A model generated the notes under the pieces. That model did no database searches. It worked only from the letters and a program-made list of their open reading frames with translations, and had not been told where the DNA came from. Positions 19,781 to 30,500 of a DNA stretch of 64,000 bases are shown here, in pieces. The position numbers were made by a program, and so were the translations under genes. The stretch spans positions 868,001-932,000 of the forward strand of contig JAOSKM010000002.1 in assembly GCA_027493625.1 (NCBI GenBank), written 5' to 3'. The stretch is from Planctomycetota bacterium (GTDB lineage: Bacteria > Planctomycetota > UBA8742 > UBA2392). Position 1 is the first letter of the stretch; each line of letters starts with the position of its first letter.

Positions 19781-20023
19781 CTACTTGCGCAGGTCTTCCA
19801 GCTTTCGTTCGTACTCGGTGCGGTCGATCTCGCCGCGTGCGTAACGGCGTTTCAGCTCATCCTCCGGGGTGTCGCGCGGCGGCGCGTTGCCCGCCGGCCC
19901 CGACTGCTGCATGGTGCGCACTAGCACCCACACCAGCAGCACAATCAGCAGCGCGCCGCCGATCCAGCCGAACCACATCCAGCCGCCCATGTGGCCGCCC
20001 CAGTTCCATTGCAGGAGTTGCAT
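19781..20023 (-). CDS. small SHOCT-domain membrane protein
   Basis: 80 residues. The ATG at 20023 overlaps the copA-like stop (TGATG) and follows GGAGGT by 5 bases. The N-terminus is Trp/Met/His-rich (QLLQWNWGGHMGGWMWFGW) and leads to one membrane helix (IGGALLIVLLVWVLVR). The C-terminus TPEDELKRRYARGEIDRTEYERKLEDLRK is a SHOCT motif, a short C-terminal oligomerisation domain. Met and His before the helix could bind Cu(I). Position between a copper ATPase and CusA suggests an accessory role in copper export; mechanism unknown. Confidence 0.85.
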   Translation of the reverse strand: MQLLQWNWGGHMGGWMWFGWIGGALLIVLLVWVLVRTMQQSGPAGNAPPRDTPEDELKRRYARGEIDRTEYERKLEDLRK

Positions 20024-22362
20024 CACTCACCTCCGTGGGTTGAAGTTGACGCCCCCAAGTCCACGCGCCGCAGGCGCAGCGCGTTGCTGATCACGGACAC
20101 CGAGCTCAGGCTCATGGCCGCCGCGGCGATCATCGGCGACAGCAGCAGGCCGAACACCGGGTACAGCACACCCGCCGCGATCGGCACGCCCAGCGCGTTG
20201 TAGACGAACGCGAAAAACAGGTTCTGCTTGATGTTGCGCAGGGTGGCCCGGCTGAGCTGGCGGGCGCGCACGATGCCGCGCAGGTCGCCCTTCACCAGGG
20301 TCACGTGGGCGCTTTCCATCGCGACGTCCGTGCCGGTGCCCATGGCGATGCCGACGTCGGCCTGCGCCAGGGCGGGCGCGTCGTTCACGCCGTCGCCGGC
20401 CATGGCGACCACGCGCCCCTCGGCCTGCAATGCCTTCACCTTCTCGGCCTTCTGGTCGGGCAGCACGCCCGCGATCACCTCGTCGATGCCGAGCTTGCCG
20501 GCCACGGCGCGCGCCGTGCGCTCGTTGTCGCCGGTCAGCACCACCAGGCGCAGACCCGCGCCGCGCAAGGCTTCGATGGCGTGGGGTGTGGTCTGCTTGA
20601 TCGGGTCCGCCACGCCCACCAGCCCGGCCGGCTTGCCGTCCACGGCCGCGAACATCACGGTCTGGCCCTCGGCGCGAAGCGTGTCGGCGCGCGCCTGCAG
20701 GGCGTCGGGGTTGATGCCCAGCTGCCGCATCAGGGCCGGGTTGCCCAGCGCGACGGAACGGCCGTCCACCTTGCCGCTGACCCCCTTACCGGTGTGGGAC
20801 TCGAAGTCGTCGGCCCTGCCCGCCGTCACGCCGCGCTCCGCGGCGCCCTTGACGATGGCGGCCGCGAGCGGGTGTTCGCTTGCGTTTTCCAGCGCCGCCA
20901 CCAGCTTCAGCAACTCCGGCTCAGTGACGCCTTGCGCGGGCTCGACGCTGACCAGCCGGGGCTTGCCCTCGGTGAGGGTGCCGGTCTTGTCCACCACCAG
21001 CGTGTCCACCTGGCGCATGCGCTCGATGGCTTCGGCGTTGCGGAACAGCACGCCCAGGTTCGCGCCGCGGCCGGTCGCGACCATGATCGAGATCGGCGTG
21101 GCCAGCCCCAGCGCGCAGGGGCAGGCGATGATCAGCACCGCCACGGCGTTGACCAGGGCGTAGGCCATGGCGGGCTCGGGCCCGATCCACGCCCAGGCGC
21201 CGAAGGTAATCACGGCAATCGCGATCACCGTGGGCACGAAGTAGGCCGAGACGGTGTCGGCCAGCTTCTGGATCGGCGCGCGGCTGCGCTGGGCCTGGGC
21301 CACCATCTCGATGATGCGCGCCAGCAGGGTGTCGGCGCCCACCTTCTCGGCGCGGATCACCAGTGCCCCCGTGCCGTTGATGGTGGAGCCGATCACGCGG
21401 TCGCCCGCCTGTTTCTCGACGGGCAGGGGCTCGCCGGTCACCATTGACTCGTCAACATTGCTGCGGCCTTCCAGCACCGCGCCGTCCACGGGGACCTTTT
21501 TCGCCGGGGCGCACGCGCAGGCGGTCGCCGACGTGCACGTGCTCGAGCGGGATGTCCTCTTCCGTGCCGTCTTCGTTCATGCGCCGCGCGGTCTTGGCGG
21601 CCATGCCCAGCAGGGCCTTGATCGCGGCGCCGGTGCGGCTGCGCGCCCGCAACTCGAGCACCTGGCCGAGCAGCACCAGCGCGGTGATCACGGCGGCGGC
21701 CTCAAAGTAAACCGCCACGCGCCCGCCGTGGCCGCGGAAGGCGTGCGGGAAGATGCCGGGCGCGAAAGTGGCGACCAGGCTGTAGGCAAACGCGACGAAC
21801 ACGCCCAGGCCGATCAGCGTGAACATGTTCAGGTTCAGGCCGCGCAGGGACTTCACGCCGCGCACGTAGAAGGGCCACGCCCCCCAGGTGCACACCGGCA
21901 ACGCCAGCGCGAGCTCCAGCCAGATGCGTGGCTCTTCGCCCAGCAGGCGGCTGACCGGCTGGCCGGGCAGCATGTCCAGCATCACCATCGCCAGCAACGG
22001 GACGGACAGCACGAGGCTGACCCAGAAGCGGCGGGACATTTCCTTCAACTCGGGATTTTCTTCTTCCTCGGCCGTGGCCGGCTGCATGGGCTCAAGGGCC
22101 ATGCCGCAGATGGGGCATGAGCCCGGGCCGTCCTGCACGATCTGCGGGTGCATCGGGCAGGTCCACTTGGTGCCGGGCGTCGGCTTTGCCGCGACGGGCA
22201 CGCGCGGCTCGAGCGCCATGCCGCACTGGGGCAGTCGCCCGGGCCGTCGTGGGAAACCTCCGGGTGCATGGGGCAGGTGTATTCCACACCCTTGCCGGCG
22301 GTGTGGGCGTGGTGGTGGTGATGCGCGTGGTCTGCGTGCGTGTGCTTGTCGTGGTTGTTCAT
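20023..22362 (-). CDS. copA: P1B-type Cu(+)-translocating ATPase with two N-terminal heavy-metal-binding domains (two frameshifts)
   Basis: About 779 residues after correction. The start [20 protein letters not shown] is His-rich and is followed by two HMBD modules (YTCPMHPEV...[10 protein letters not shown] and [26 protein letters not shown]) instead of the usual CxxC HMA domain. ATPase signatures: TGEPLPVEK (actuator), [10 protein letters not shown] (metal site in helix 6), [11 protein letters not shown] (phosphorylation), SEHPLAAAI (HP loop) and [10 protein letters not shown]. Two breaks: the T-run 21497-21501 has one base too many (giving [12 protein letters not shown] when fixed) and the G-run 22228-22231 lacks one (giving [12 protein letters not shown]). 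It pumps Cu(I) from cytoplasm to periplasm, where CusBA can take it. Confidence 0.93.
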
Positions 22363-22440
22363 GACTTCCTCCTTTCCGTTGCACCCGCAAACAAACCGGA
22401 GTGGACTCCGTGCTTTCCGAAACTTTCAAAATTCCTGCGC

Positions 22441-24039
22441 CTAGTCTCCGTGGCCTGCGTGGGGGTCGGCGGTCTTGCCGCCTTCGGGCCTCAGCAGTGA
22501 GGGCTTGCCGGTCAGCTCCATCTGGCTGTCGATCAGGAACTGGCCGTTGCTCACGATGCGGAAGCCGACCTCGCCGCCCGGCATCTGCATGCCCGTCGGC
22601 AGGCCGCCGATCAGCGGGTAGTACTCGGCCAGCTTGTGGCGCGTGCCGTCGGGCATCACGTGGTACTCGGCCGCGAGCGGCCCCAGTTGCACCTCGAAGC
22701 CCTGGTACTCGGGGCGCGTCAGCATCTCAAGCGGCGGCGGCTGGTCTGGGTCGCCGGGCATCTCGCGCACCCACCACTGCACGTAGACCAGCGTGCGCTT
22801 ACCGGTGGAGAGCACGGCCTCGCGCGGGATGGCCCACAGGGCGACCGGCGCGCTGCCGTGCTCGTGCGTGTACTTCACCATGCCCATGCCGCACACTTCG
22901 CAGCGCGCGTCGGGATTGTTACTGCGCTGCAGGGGGTGCATGGGGCAGGCATAGTCGCCCTTCAGCTCGGGCCTGGCGATCAGGCCGTCATCGCCGAGCT
23001 CGGCGAAGATGGTCGCCGTGCCGAACATGCCCGGGCGCAGGTCGCCGTCGTCGTTGGGCACCTCCACGCGCACGCGCACCGTGCGTGTGCGGGTGTCGAG
23101 CTGCGGGTCGATGAAGCCGACGCGGCCGTGGAAATCCCGGCCGGGGTAGGCGTTCACCTCCACGCTGACCGGCTGGCCCAGCGCCAGCAGGCCGAGGTCG
23201 CGCTCGTGCACCTGCACCATCAGCCAGAGGCGCGAGAGGTCGGTGATGCGCAGCACGGGCTGGCCCTGCTTGACGTACATGCCGGTGGTGGCGAGGCGTT
23301 CGGTGACCACGCCGCTGTCGGGCGAGGGGATGGTGACGGTCAGGCTGGGTGCTTCAAGGCCTTCGAAGTAACTCACCTGTTCGTCGGACAGGCCCAGCAG
23401 GCGCAGCTTCTCGCGGGCGTTTTCCAGCAGGCGCTGGCTCTCGCTGTTGCCGACGCGGTCGTGGGCGTCGCGGGCGACCAGCAGCTCTTTCTGCGCGGCG
23501 TACAGGCTGGGGCTGTAGAGGTCGAACAGGTGCCAGCCCTTCTCGACGGGCACGCCGGTGAAATCGGCGTACAGCTTGTCGATGCGGCCGTCGACCCAGG
23601 CGGACACGACCTTCTGGCGCGTCTCGTCGGGCGCGAAGTCGCCCAGCGTGCGGATTTCGCGCGCCAGACGGCGGCGCTGGATCGGCTCGGTGCGCAGGCC
23701 GATGGCCGCGGCCTGGCGTTGATCGAGGGGAAGGCGCGCGCCGGTGTCAACGAACAGCTCCATGTCCATGCCGCAGACCGGGCACTTGCCGGGGCTTTCC
23801 AGGCGCGTGCAGAACATGGGGCAGGCGTAGAACTCGGCGGCTTCGCCCTCCGCGTGTTCATGCGATTCGGTGGTCGCCGCGGCCTGCGGCACGAACAGCC
23901 ACGAGGACGGCAGCACCAGGCCGAAGATCAGCCCCAGCAGCGCGCCGCCGCCGATCACGGCCCAGATCATCCAGGGTTTGCGCGCGGTTTTTGGTGCTTC
24001 CGGCGCGGTTGTCGGCTCGGTTGTCGTTTCTTCACTCAT
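22441..24039 (-). CDS. cusB: CusB-like RND periplasmic adaptor with two HMBD modules
   Basis: 532 residues. One membrane anchor near 23-45 (WMIWAVIGGGALLGLIFGLVL), then an HMBD (FYACPMFCTRLESPGKCPVC), the barrel-sandwich and helical hairpin of membrane fusion proteins (GWHLFDLYSPSLYAAQKELL, DSGVVTERLATTGMYVKQGQ), a beta-barrel domain (GRVGFIDPQLDTRTRTVRVR), and unusually a second HMBD (DYACPMHPLQRSNNPDARC) placed inside the membrane-proximal part. The tail is DPHAGHGD. CusB-type adaptors bind Cu(I) by Met residues and open CusA; the additional Cys/Met/His modules suggest capture of periplasmic copper. Lies between the YHS protein (325-base repeat-filled gap) and copA (78-base gap). Confidence 0.9.
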   Translation of the reverse strand: MSEETTTEPTTAPEAPKTARKPWMIWAVIGGGALLGLIFGLVLPSSWLFVPQAAATTESHEHAEGEAAEFYACPMFCTRLESPGKCPVCGMDMELFVDTGARLPLDQRQAAAIGLRTEPIQRRRLAREIRTLGDFAPDETRQKVVSAWVDGRIDKLYADFTGVPVEKGWHLFDLYSPSLYAAQKELLVARDAHDRVGNSESQRLLENAREKLRLLGLSDEQVSYFEGLEAPSLTVTIPSPDSGVVTERLATTGMYVKQGQPVLRITDLSRLWLMVQVHERDLGLLALGQPVSVEVNAYPGRDFHGRVGFIDPQLDTRTRTVRVRVEVPNDDGDLRPGMFGTATIFAELGDDGLIARPELKGDYACPMHPLQRSNNPDARCEVCGMGMVKYTHEHGSAPVALWAIPREAVLSTGKRTLVYVQWWVREMPGDPDQPPPLEMLTRPEYQGFEVQLGPLAAEYHVMPDGTRHKLAEYYPLIGGLPTGMQMPGGEVGFRIVSNGQFLIDSQMELTGKPSLLRPEGGKTADPHAGHGD

Positions 24040-24364
24040 TGTATTGACCTGTCAAGAATGGGGAATACTGATGGCAACTGCGAAAAGCCGTGAACCACGA
24101 AGGACCACGAAGGGCCACGAAGGCTGGCTCTGGCTCGACAACTTCGTGGCCCTTGGTGGTCCTTCGTGATTAATCGCAGTTGCCTTTTGAATTCGCCGCT
24201 ACGGTATGCTGAACACGAACTGCGGGCCTCGCGCAGAGTCCGCAGAGGACGCAGAGAACTACGCAAGGCCACGACCTTTCCGTGGTTCTGAGGGCAGCGA
24301 TTATCCTGTGGCAGTTGCGGCTGCATCTCTATTTCTCTGCGTTCTCTGCGCGAGACCGTGATTC
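24040..24364. repeat. two adjacent inverted arrays inside the copper operon
   Basis: Array one, 24073-24184: outer arms GGCAACTGCG and CGCAGTTGCC enclose ACCACGAAGGACCACGAAGG and its complement. Array two, 24228-24355: CTCGCGCAGAG...ACGCAGAG faces CTCTGCGTTCTCTGCGCGAG. Both can fold into stems over 100 bases long. No gene in the gap. Confidence 0.85.
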
Positions 24365-25042
24365 TCAGTCGTTCTTCTTTTCCTCGAGCGGCACCAGCTT
24401 GCCGTCCTTTTCCTGCAGGCCGTACTCGGCGTAGTACTTGGTGGGCTCTTTCAGGAAGTCGCTCCAGCAGCCGTTCCAGCAGCAGAAGTAGATGCGCCAG
24501 CCGCGGTGGAACATGTAGCAGCCGTCCTCGGCCACGATGTCGCCGCCCATCATGGGGCACTTGGCGGGGATGATCGGCGGGTCCTTGAAGTCGGCGGCCT
24601 TGACCTGCTTGACCTCGCCGTCCGCGGTCAGCTCAAGCTCCAGCGGCACGAACCACTCCACCGGCCGGCGCTTGAACTTCTTGAGCGACTTCTCGTCGGC
24701 AAAGCGCACGCGGAAGCCCTTGTAGACGGCCTCGATCTTGCTGTCCTCGGCGATCTCCGCGCCGCTGACCGGGTCCTTGGCGTTTTTCAGGTCCACTTTC
24801 ACCTCGCCGCCCCAGTCGTCGGCCTTCTTCTCTTCCTTGGCTTCGTCCTTGGCTTCTTCGGGCTTGCCGTGGCCGGAGTGGTCTTCGGCCGGCTTCTTCT
24901 CTTCTTTCTTGGGCGGCTCTTCCTTCTTTTCGCCGTGTGCTTGCGGCTCGGCGATCGGCGCCTCACCGGCCTGCACGCGCGCGTAGGTGGTGATGCCAAG
25001 CAGCAGTGTGAACGATGTGATGAATGCCAATGCGTATTTCAT
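24365..25042 (-). CDS. secreted YHS/TRASH-like metal-binding protein
   Basis: 225 residues with a signal peptide (MKYALAFITSFTLLLGITTY). Residues 30-80 are a Lys/Glu-rich, probably disordered segment with HSGHG. The rest consists of two YHS-like modules: DLKNAKDPVSGAEIAEDSKI, and a second with the metal-binding phrase CPMMGGDIVAEDGCYMFHRGW followed by IYFCCWNGCW. YHS domains occur in copper ATPases and copper-storage partners. The gene sits between cusC and cusB and 9 bases after the cusC-like stop, so it is probably a periplasmic copper-binding component of this system. Confidence 0.78.
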   Translation of the reverse strand: MKYALAFITSFTLLLGITTYARVQAGEAPIAEPQAHGEKKEEPPKKEEKKPAEDHSGHGKPEEAKDEAKEEKKADDWGGEVKVDLKNAKDPVSGAEIAEDSKIEAVYKGFRVRFADEKSLKKFKRRPVEWFVPLELELTADGEVKQVKAADFKDPPIIPAKCPMMGGDIVAEDGCYMFHRGWRIYFCCWNGCWSDFLKEPTKYYAEYGLQEKDGKLVPLEEKKND

Positions 25043-25051
25043 GACGTCTCC

Positions 25052-26441
25052 TTAGTTGATCGTCTCCAGGTCCCTGGCAACGATGGATTCAAGCCGGGCC
25101 CGCGCCTTCAACAGGTCGGCACGGGCGTTGATCAGTGAAAGTTCGGAGGCCAGCAGAGCGCGCTCGGCGTCGAGCACGTCGGTCAGGCTCGCGCGGTCGG
25201 CCGTGTAGTCGTTCTGCACCAGCTCAAGCGTCTGGCGCGCCTTGGGCAGCACGGTTTCGTCGTACAGCTCGATCAGCCGGGCGGCGTCGCGGTAGGCGTA
25301 CTGCTGGCCGGCCAGCTTCGCCTGCAGGTCCAGGCGCTGCTGCTCGACCATGAAGCGCGCGGCCGATTCCTCGGCGCGGGCCATGTCGCCGCGCGCCAGG
25401 TTGACGTGCACCTGCCAGGGGATGGTGAGGCCGACGCTGAAGGCCCAGGCGTCTTCGCCGTACTCGTCGGGGCGCATGGAGGCCGGGATGTCGGGGATGC
25501 CGACCATCTGGTACTCGAAGCCGAACATCAGGTCGGGCACCCACATCCAGCCGGTCTCGGTGACCTTGGCGTCGGCGATGGCCGCGCGGGCGAAGTGCTC
25601 CTGCACCGAGGGGTGATCAAGCGCGAGCGCGGCCAGTTTGGCGTCTTCGGGCAGGGGTGCGGCCTCGTGCGGCAGTGAGGGCGCGCTGGCGTTGTCGGCC
25701 ACCCTGGCGCCCACGATGGCGCTGAGCGCCGCCGCCAGAGCCGGGCGGCGCTTCTCCAGCGAGGTGCGTTCGCTGCGCAGGCGCTCGAGCTCGACCTGCA
25801 CGCGCAGCAGGGCGCTTTGGGGCGCTAGGCTGGCGGTCACGCGGGCCTCCACCACCAGCTCGATCGAGGTCAGGATTTCCACCAGCCGGTCGAGGATGCG
25901 CAGCCGCTCGTCCAGCGCCTGCAGGTCCACGAACGCGACCACCAGCGCTTCGCGCAGGCCAAGGCGCGTGGCCTCGAAGTTGCTGCGCATGGCGGCGGCG
26001 CCCGAGGCCGCCTGCTCTTCGCGCGCCACCAGCTTGCCGGGGTTGGGCACCATCTGCTGCAGCATGAAGCGGCGCTCGATCGGGCCCAGGCGCGTTTCGA
26101 TCGAGCGGATGAACTCGGTGTAGGTAAAAGTGGCGTCGGGCAGCGCCGTGGCGGCCGTGATGCCGCGCACGGAGCCGCGCCACTTTTTCGTAGGCCGCGG
26201 CCAGACGCGGGCTGTGCAACTCGGAGAGGCGGATCAGCTCTTCCAGCTTGAGTTCGCCGGACAGGCGGCTTTCGGTCTGATTATCCGCCTTGGTGTTTGC
26301 GGCGGGCTGGTGCTCAAGTGCGTCCGCCAGGTTCTGCCAGTGCGCGTTGTCGAAGGCCTCACGCTCGCGCGAGGCGTTGGAGGTGCACGCGCCGAGGGCA
26401 AGCACGACGGCCGAGAAAATCAGCAGGTACGTAGTACGCAT
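25052..26441 (-). CDS. cusC: CusC/TolC-like outer-membrane efflux lipoprotein (one frameshift)
   Basis: About 462 residues after removing one base from the T-run at 26184-26188, which joins LAAAYEKWRGSVRGI. Lipoprotein signal MRTTYLLIFSAVVLALGAC with Cys at the lipobox. The long alpha-helical repeats of the outer-membrane efflux family are visible (ELIRLSELHSPRLAAAYEKW at the start of the first helix, QEHFARAAIADAKVTETGWM and YRDAARLIELYDETVLPKAR). It is the outer channel of the tripartite Cus-like pump. Second gene of the operon, 63 bases after the small Cys-rich leader gene. Confidence 0.85.
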
Positions 26442-26504
26442 AGTTCACGCTCGTGAGGGCCAAATGACCACCAGACCGGCGAGCCGGTCATCACGGGCGT
26501 TACG

Positions 26505-26933
26505 CTAGATGCGCAGGAACTTGGTACGGACTACCAGTAAGGAAGTAGGTGGCGGCTGGGCGATCGGCAAGCGCTCAGCGCGCGGGGCGATCACCACCAC
26601 CGGCTGCAGCTCGAACAAGGGCGCCACGACAGGCGGAGCGGCTTCCATTGTCAGATTGATGTCGGCCGTGACACCGTTGCCAAGCTCGGGCGCGAGTTGC
26701 TTCTTGCAGGGCGCGTCGTCGTGCTTGTCGGGCGTGGGCGGTTTCTTGCCGTCTCTCTCGGCCTGTTTCTTCGCGCAGTGGGGGCAGCGAGGGGGCTCGG
26801 ATTCGGCCTTGGCGGCCGCCTGCGCGTTGGCCTCGCACTGGCACCAGAGCGTGAAGTCGCCGCAGTTGCAGGGCCGCACGAAGGGCAGCACCACCATCAG
26901 GGCGACAGCGAGCATGTTCAACGCGACGCTCAT
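26505..26933 (-). CDS. small secreted Cys-rich leader protein of the copper-efflux operon
   Basis: 142 residues. A hydrophobic signal (MSVALNMLAVALMVVLPFV) is followed by a Cys-rich middle (CNCGDFTLWCQC, CPHCAKK, DDAPC), a hydrophobic/Pro-rich segment and a C-terminus PPPTSLLVVRTKFLRI. No known family recognised. By position (first gene before an RND operon) and build (signal peptide plus Cys/His cluster) it resembles CzcI-type or DUF2946 proteins that precede cation-efflux operons in Proteobacteria; these are thought to be periplasmic metal-binding modulators. A similarly built gene, 33631-34032, leads the second RND operon, with matching promoter. The MerR-type promoter places transcription start at about the A of the ATG, so the mRNA may be leaderless. 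Confidence 0.7.
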   Translation of the reverse strand: MSVALNMLAVALMVVLPFVRPCNCGDFTLWCQCEANAQAAAKAESEPPRCPHCAKKQAERDGKKPPTPDKHDDAPCKKQLAPELGNGVTADINLTMEAAPPVVAPLFELQPVVVIAPRAERLPIAQPPPTSLLVVRTKFLRI

Positions 26934-26939
26934 GTCTTT

Positions 26940-26970
26940 TTAGTAACGACGTAGCAGACTACGGGTTCAA
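26940..26970 (-). promoter_or_regulatory. MerR-type metal-responsive promoter (copper operon)
   Basis: On the minus strand: -35 TTGAAC, a 19-base spacer and -10 TACTAA. The spacer begins with the dyad CCGTAG-TCTG-CTACG(T). An elongated 19-base spacer with a dyad between the two boxes is the hallmark of promoters untwisted by MerR-family activators; the TAG...CTA core resembles known CadR/PbrR-type operators. The ATG lies 6 bases after the -10 box. Confidence 0.8.
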
Positions 26971-26981
26971 CGATAATCCCG

Positions 26982-27016
26982 GAAAACCGGCGGGGCCGCC
27001 GGTGGGCGGCCCCGCG
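26982..27016 (-). terminator. terminator-like hairpin after the lipoprotein gene
   Basis: GGGGCCGCC-CACC-GGCGGCCCC on the minus strand followed by GCCGGTTTTCC, 9 bases after the stop at 27025. Ends the czc-like operon just before the next MerR-type promoter. Confidence 0.7.
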
Positions 27017-27024
27017 GTCGGTGC

Positions 27025-27516
27025 TCAACTGCCTTCGTGCTCGTCGTGGGCCTCGAAGTCCACAGTTACGTCTTTGTCGCCGTGACGCACGCGGATGCGC
27101 ACCTTGGCACCCTTGGGCACGTCGGCCGGCATCTTCAAGTGGCAGTCGTACAGGTTCTCGTCGGCGACCCACTCGCCGCTGCCGCGCTCGCTGAGTCCTT
27201 TCTCCGAAGTGTCGATGATCCAGGCCGAAATCTGCGCGTCCGGCACGGCCTTGCCGTCCTTTTCCACGCTGATTTCCAGGATGGCTTCCTTACCCGGCTC
27301 CATCTCTCCGATGTGCGAGGCTGAAATCTTGTAGCCGTCCTTTTCGGCGGTACCGAGCTTCTCCGCTTCGCCCTCGTGGTCGTGGCCGTGGTCGCCGCCG
27401 CAGGCCTTGTTTGCCGGGGCGTTGCTGCTGCCCCCGGTGTTGTTGGCGCCGCCGCCGCAGGCCGCCAGGGCCAGGCTCGCGACCAGCACCAGGCAAAGTG
27501 TTGCGATTCGCTTCAT
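27025..27516 (-). CDS. His-rich lipoprotein, possible FixH/YtkA-like fold
   Basis: 163 residues with a lipobox (LALAAC after a Lys-Arg start). Residues 37-52 carry CGGDHGHDHEGE, a probable metal-binding patch. The remainder is beta-rich (YKISASHIGEMEPGKEAILE, AQISAWIIDTSEKGL, PKGAKVRIRVRHGDKDVTVD) and looks like the small YtkA/FixH immunoglobulin-like fold, but this is only a resemblance. The ATG overlaps the czcA-like stop (ATGA). As last gene of a czc-type operon it may be a periplasmic metal buffer. Confidence 0.65.
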   Translation of the reverse strand: MKRIATLCLVLVASLALAACGGGANNTGGSSNAPANKACGGDHGHDHEGEAEKLGTAEKDGYKISASHIGEMEPGKEAILEISVEKDGKAVPDAQISAWIIDTSEKGLSERGSGEWVADENLYDCHLKMPADVPKGAKVRIRVRHGDKDVTVDFEAHDEHEGS

Positions 27517-30500
27517 GTGGTTTCTCCTTCCGGTTCGGGTTTATCGGGGTGAATCAGCACGTACCCCGCGGGCACGACAATCAGGTTCAGGAACGTGGAC
27601 GACACCAGGCCGCCCAGCACAACCACGGCCAGCGGCGCCAGCAGCTCGCTGCCCGGCTCACCGGCGGCCATGGCCAGCGGCACCAGGCCCAGCACCGCGG
27701 CCAGCGCGGTCATCAGGATGGGGATCAGCCTTTCGCTGCTGCCTTTCAGCACGGCCTCACGCAGAGGCAGGCCCTCCGCCTGCAAATGCTGATAGTGGGC
27801 GACCAGCAGGATGCCGTTGCGCACCGCGATGCCGAACAGGGTGACGAATCCGACCATGCTGGCGATGCTGATCACCGGGGCAACGTAGCGGCCCATGCCC
27901 ACCAGCGCCTTGAGGTTCGCCAGCACGTCGGGCGACTCGGAAATGAAGATCGCCACGATGCCGCCGATCAGCGCCAGCGGCAGGTTCACCATCACCAGCA
28001 GCGCGGCCTTCAGCGAGCGCAGCGCGAGGTACAGCAGGAACAGGATCGCCAGCACCACGCCCGCGCCCATCAAATAAATAGTCCGCGAGGCAGACTGCTG
28101 CGCCTCGAACTGCCCGCCGTAGTGCACGCTGTAGCCGTGCTTGTGCACGATGGGGTCCACGCGGCCGCGAACTTCCTCGACCAGGTGTCCCAGGTTGTAG
28201 CCCTCGGCCACGTTGCAGCTGATCACGGCCTTGCGGCGGGCGTTTTCGCGGGCGATCAGGTTGCTGGCCATCTCGATGCCGATGTCGGCCACCTCGCGCA
28301 GCCGGACCTGCGCGCCATCGCGGCCGACCAGGATCAGGTCTTTCACCTGTTCCGGGTTTTCGCGCTGGTCCGGCGCGAGGCGCACCACCAGGCGGAAGGT
28401 GCGCGTGCCCTGGTTGATGTCGGACACGGCCACTCCGTTGAAGGCGGCTTCCACCTGCGCGGCGGCGTCGGCGGGCGTAAGGCCGTAGCGGGCGAGGTCG
28501 GCGCGCCGGTAGGTGATGGGCACGGTCTCGATCATCACTTCGCGGTTGGCGGCGACGTCACGGGTGCCGGGCACCTGCTTGAGCTCGGTTTCCACTTCGC
28601 GGGCAATTTTGCGCAGCACGTCGAGGTCGTCTCCGTACACGTTGATCGCGATCGCGGCCGGCGTGCCGGACAGGATGTGCGACAGCCGGTGCTCGATGGG
28701 CTGGCCGATCATGGTGGTGATGCCGGGCACCTGCGCGAGAATCTCGTCGATCTGCCGGCGCACCTCATCCTTGCTGTGGCCCTGCATCACCGAAACCTCG
28801 ATCTCGGAGCTGCTGACGGGCTCGGCGTGTTCGTCGCGTTCAGCGCGGCCGGTTCGGCGCACCACGGCGCGAACGCCCTCGATCTTGCTGAGATTCTGCT
28901 CCACTCCGAATGCGAGGCGGTTGCTTTCCTCCAGCGACGTTCCCGGCGGCGCCATCAAAAACACCGTGAACGTCCCCTCATTGAAGTCGGGCAGGAAGCG
29001 CGTGCCAAAGGTGCTGCCCAGCCACACGCTGCCCAGCGTGCCCGCCAATGCCAGCACCACCAGCAGCCAGCGCAGCTTGATCGCGGTGCGCAGTGCGGGC
29101 GCGTAGAGCTTCTTGAGATTGCGTGCCACAAACGAGTCGCGCTCGTGGCCTTCCGTCTTTGCCTTCTTCAGCAGAAGTTTGCACATCGCGGGAGTGACGG
29201 TGACCGCGACCACCAGCGATGCGAGGATCGAGATGATGTAGGCCAGCCCCAACGGCCGGAAAAAGCGCCCCTCCAGCCCCTGCAGGAACAGCAGCGGCAC
29301 GAACACCAGGGCGATGATGATGGTGGCGAACACGATCGAGCTGCGGATTTCGTTGCTGCCCTGGAACACCACTTCGGTGTGGGAAAGCTGCGCCTCGGGC
29401 GGCCGCATCCGGTTTTCGCGCAGGCGCCGGAACACGTTCTCAACGTCGATAATGGCGTCGTCCACCAGCTCGCCGATCGCGACAGCCAGGCCGCCGAGCG
29501 TCATCACGTTGATGTTCAGGCCCAGCCACCACAGCAGCAGCAGCGCGATTGCCAGCGAAAGCGGCAGCGCGGTCAGGGTGATCACCGTGGTGCGCACGTT
29601 CATCAGGAACAGCACCAGCAGGATCGCGACCAGGATCGCCGCGTCGCGAAGCACGTGGAGCACGTTGTTGACCGCGTAGCCGATGAAATCGCTCTGGCGC
29701 ATGACCTGGCGGTTGATCACCAGCCCCTCGGGCTTGCTGGCGTCGGCCTGGTCGAGCGCTTCGTCAAGCCGCTCCGTGAGCTGCAGGGTGTTGGTGCCGG
29801 GGCTCTTCTGGATGCTCACGACCACGGACGCGACGCCGCCCTCTGCACCTGTGCCACGCTTGGGCGCGCCGGCGAACTGCACGTCGGCGACGTCTCCCAG
29901 CGTGACGGGCGCGCCCTTGTGGTACTTGATCAGCGTGCTGCGGATGTCTTCGATCGATTCCACGCGGCCGTTCTGGCGCAGTGGCAGCTCTTTGCCTTCG
30001 TGGTTGGGCAGATAGCCGGCGCTGGCGATGGTGTGTGCTTTGGCCGCGGCCTCCGTGACCTCGGGCAGCGTCAGCCCGTAGAGGCGCAGTCGGTCCTGCC
30101 GCACGTTGACCTGGTACTCCGGCAATTCGCCGCCGATGGCGACTACCTGGGCGATGCCCGGGATCGCCAGCAGGCGGTTGCGCAGGTCGAACTCGGCGTA
30201 GGCGCGCAGCTCGAGGTCGCTGACTGTGCCCTCGGGGCTCGAGATCGAAATCAGCATGACTTCGCCCGAGATGCCGGTGATGGGCGCGATCTCGGCGTGC
30301 ACCTGCTCGGGCAGGTCTTCCTCGACGCTGGCCAGGCGCTCGGTCACAAGCTGGCGCGCGCGATAGATGTCCTGGCCGAACTCGAACTCCACCCACACGA
30401 TGCTGAGGCTGATCGCGCTGCTGCTGCGCACGCGGCGCACGCCGGGCAGGCCGTTCACGGCCGTCTCAATGGGGAACGTAACGTATTGCTCAACCTCGTC

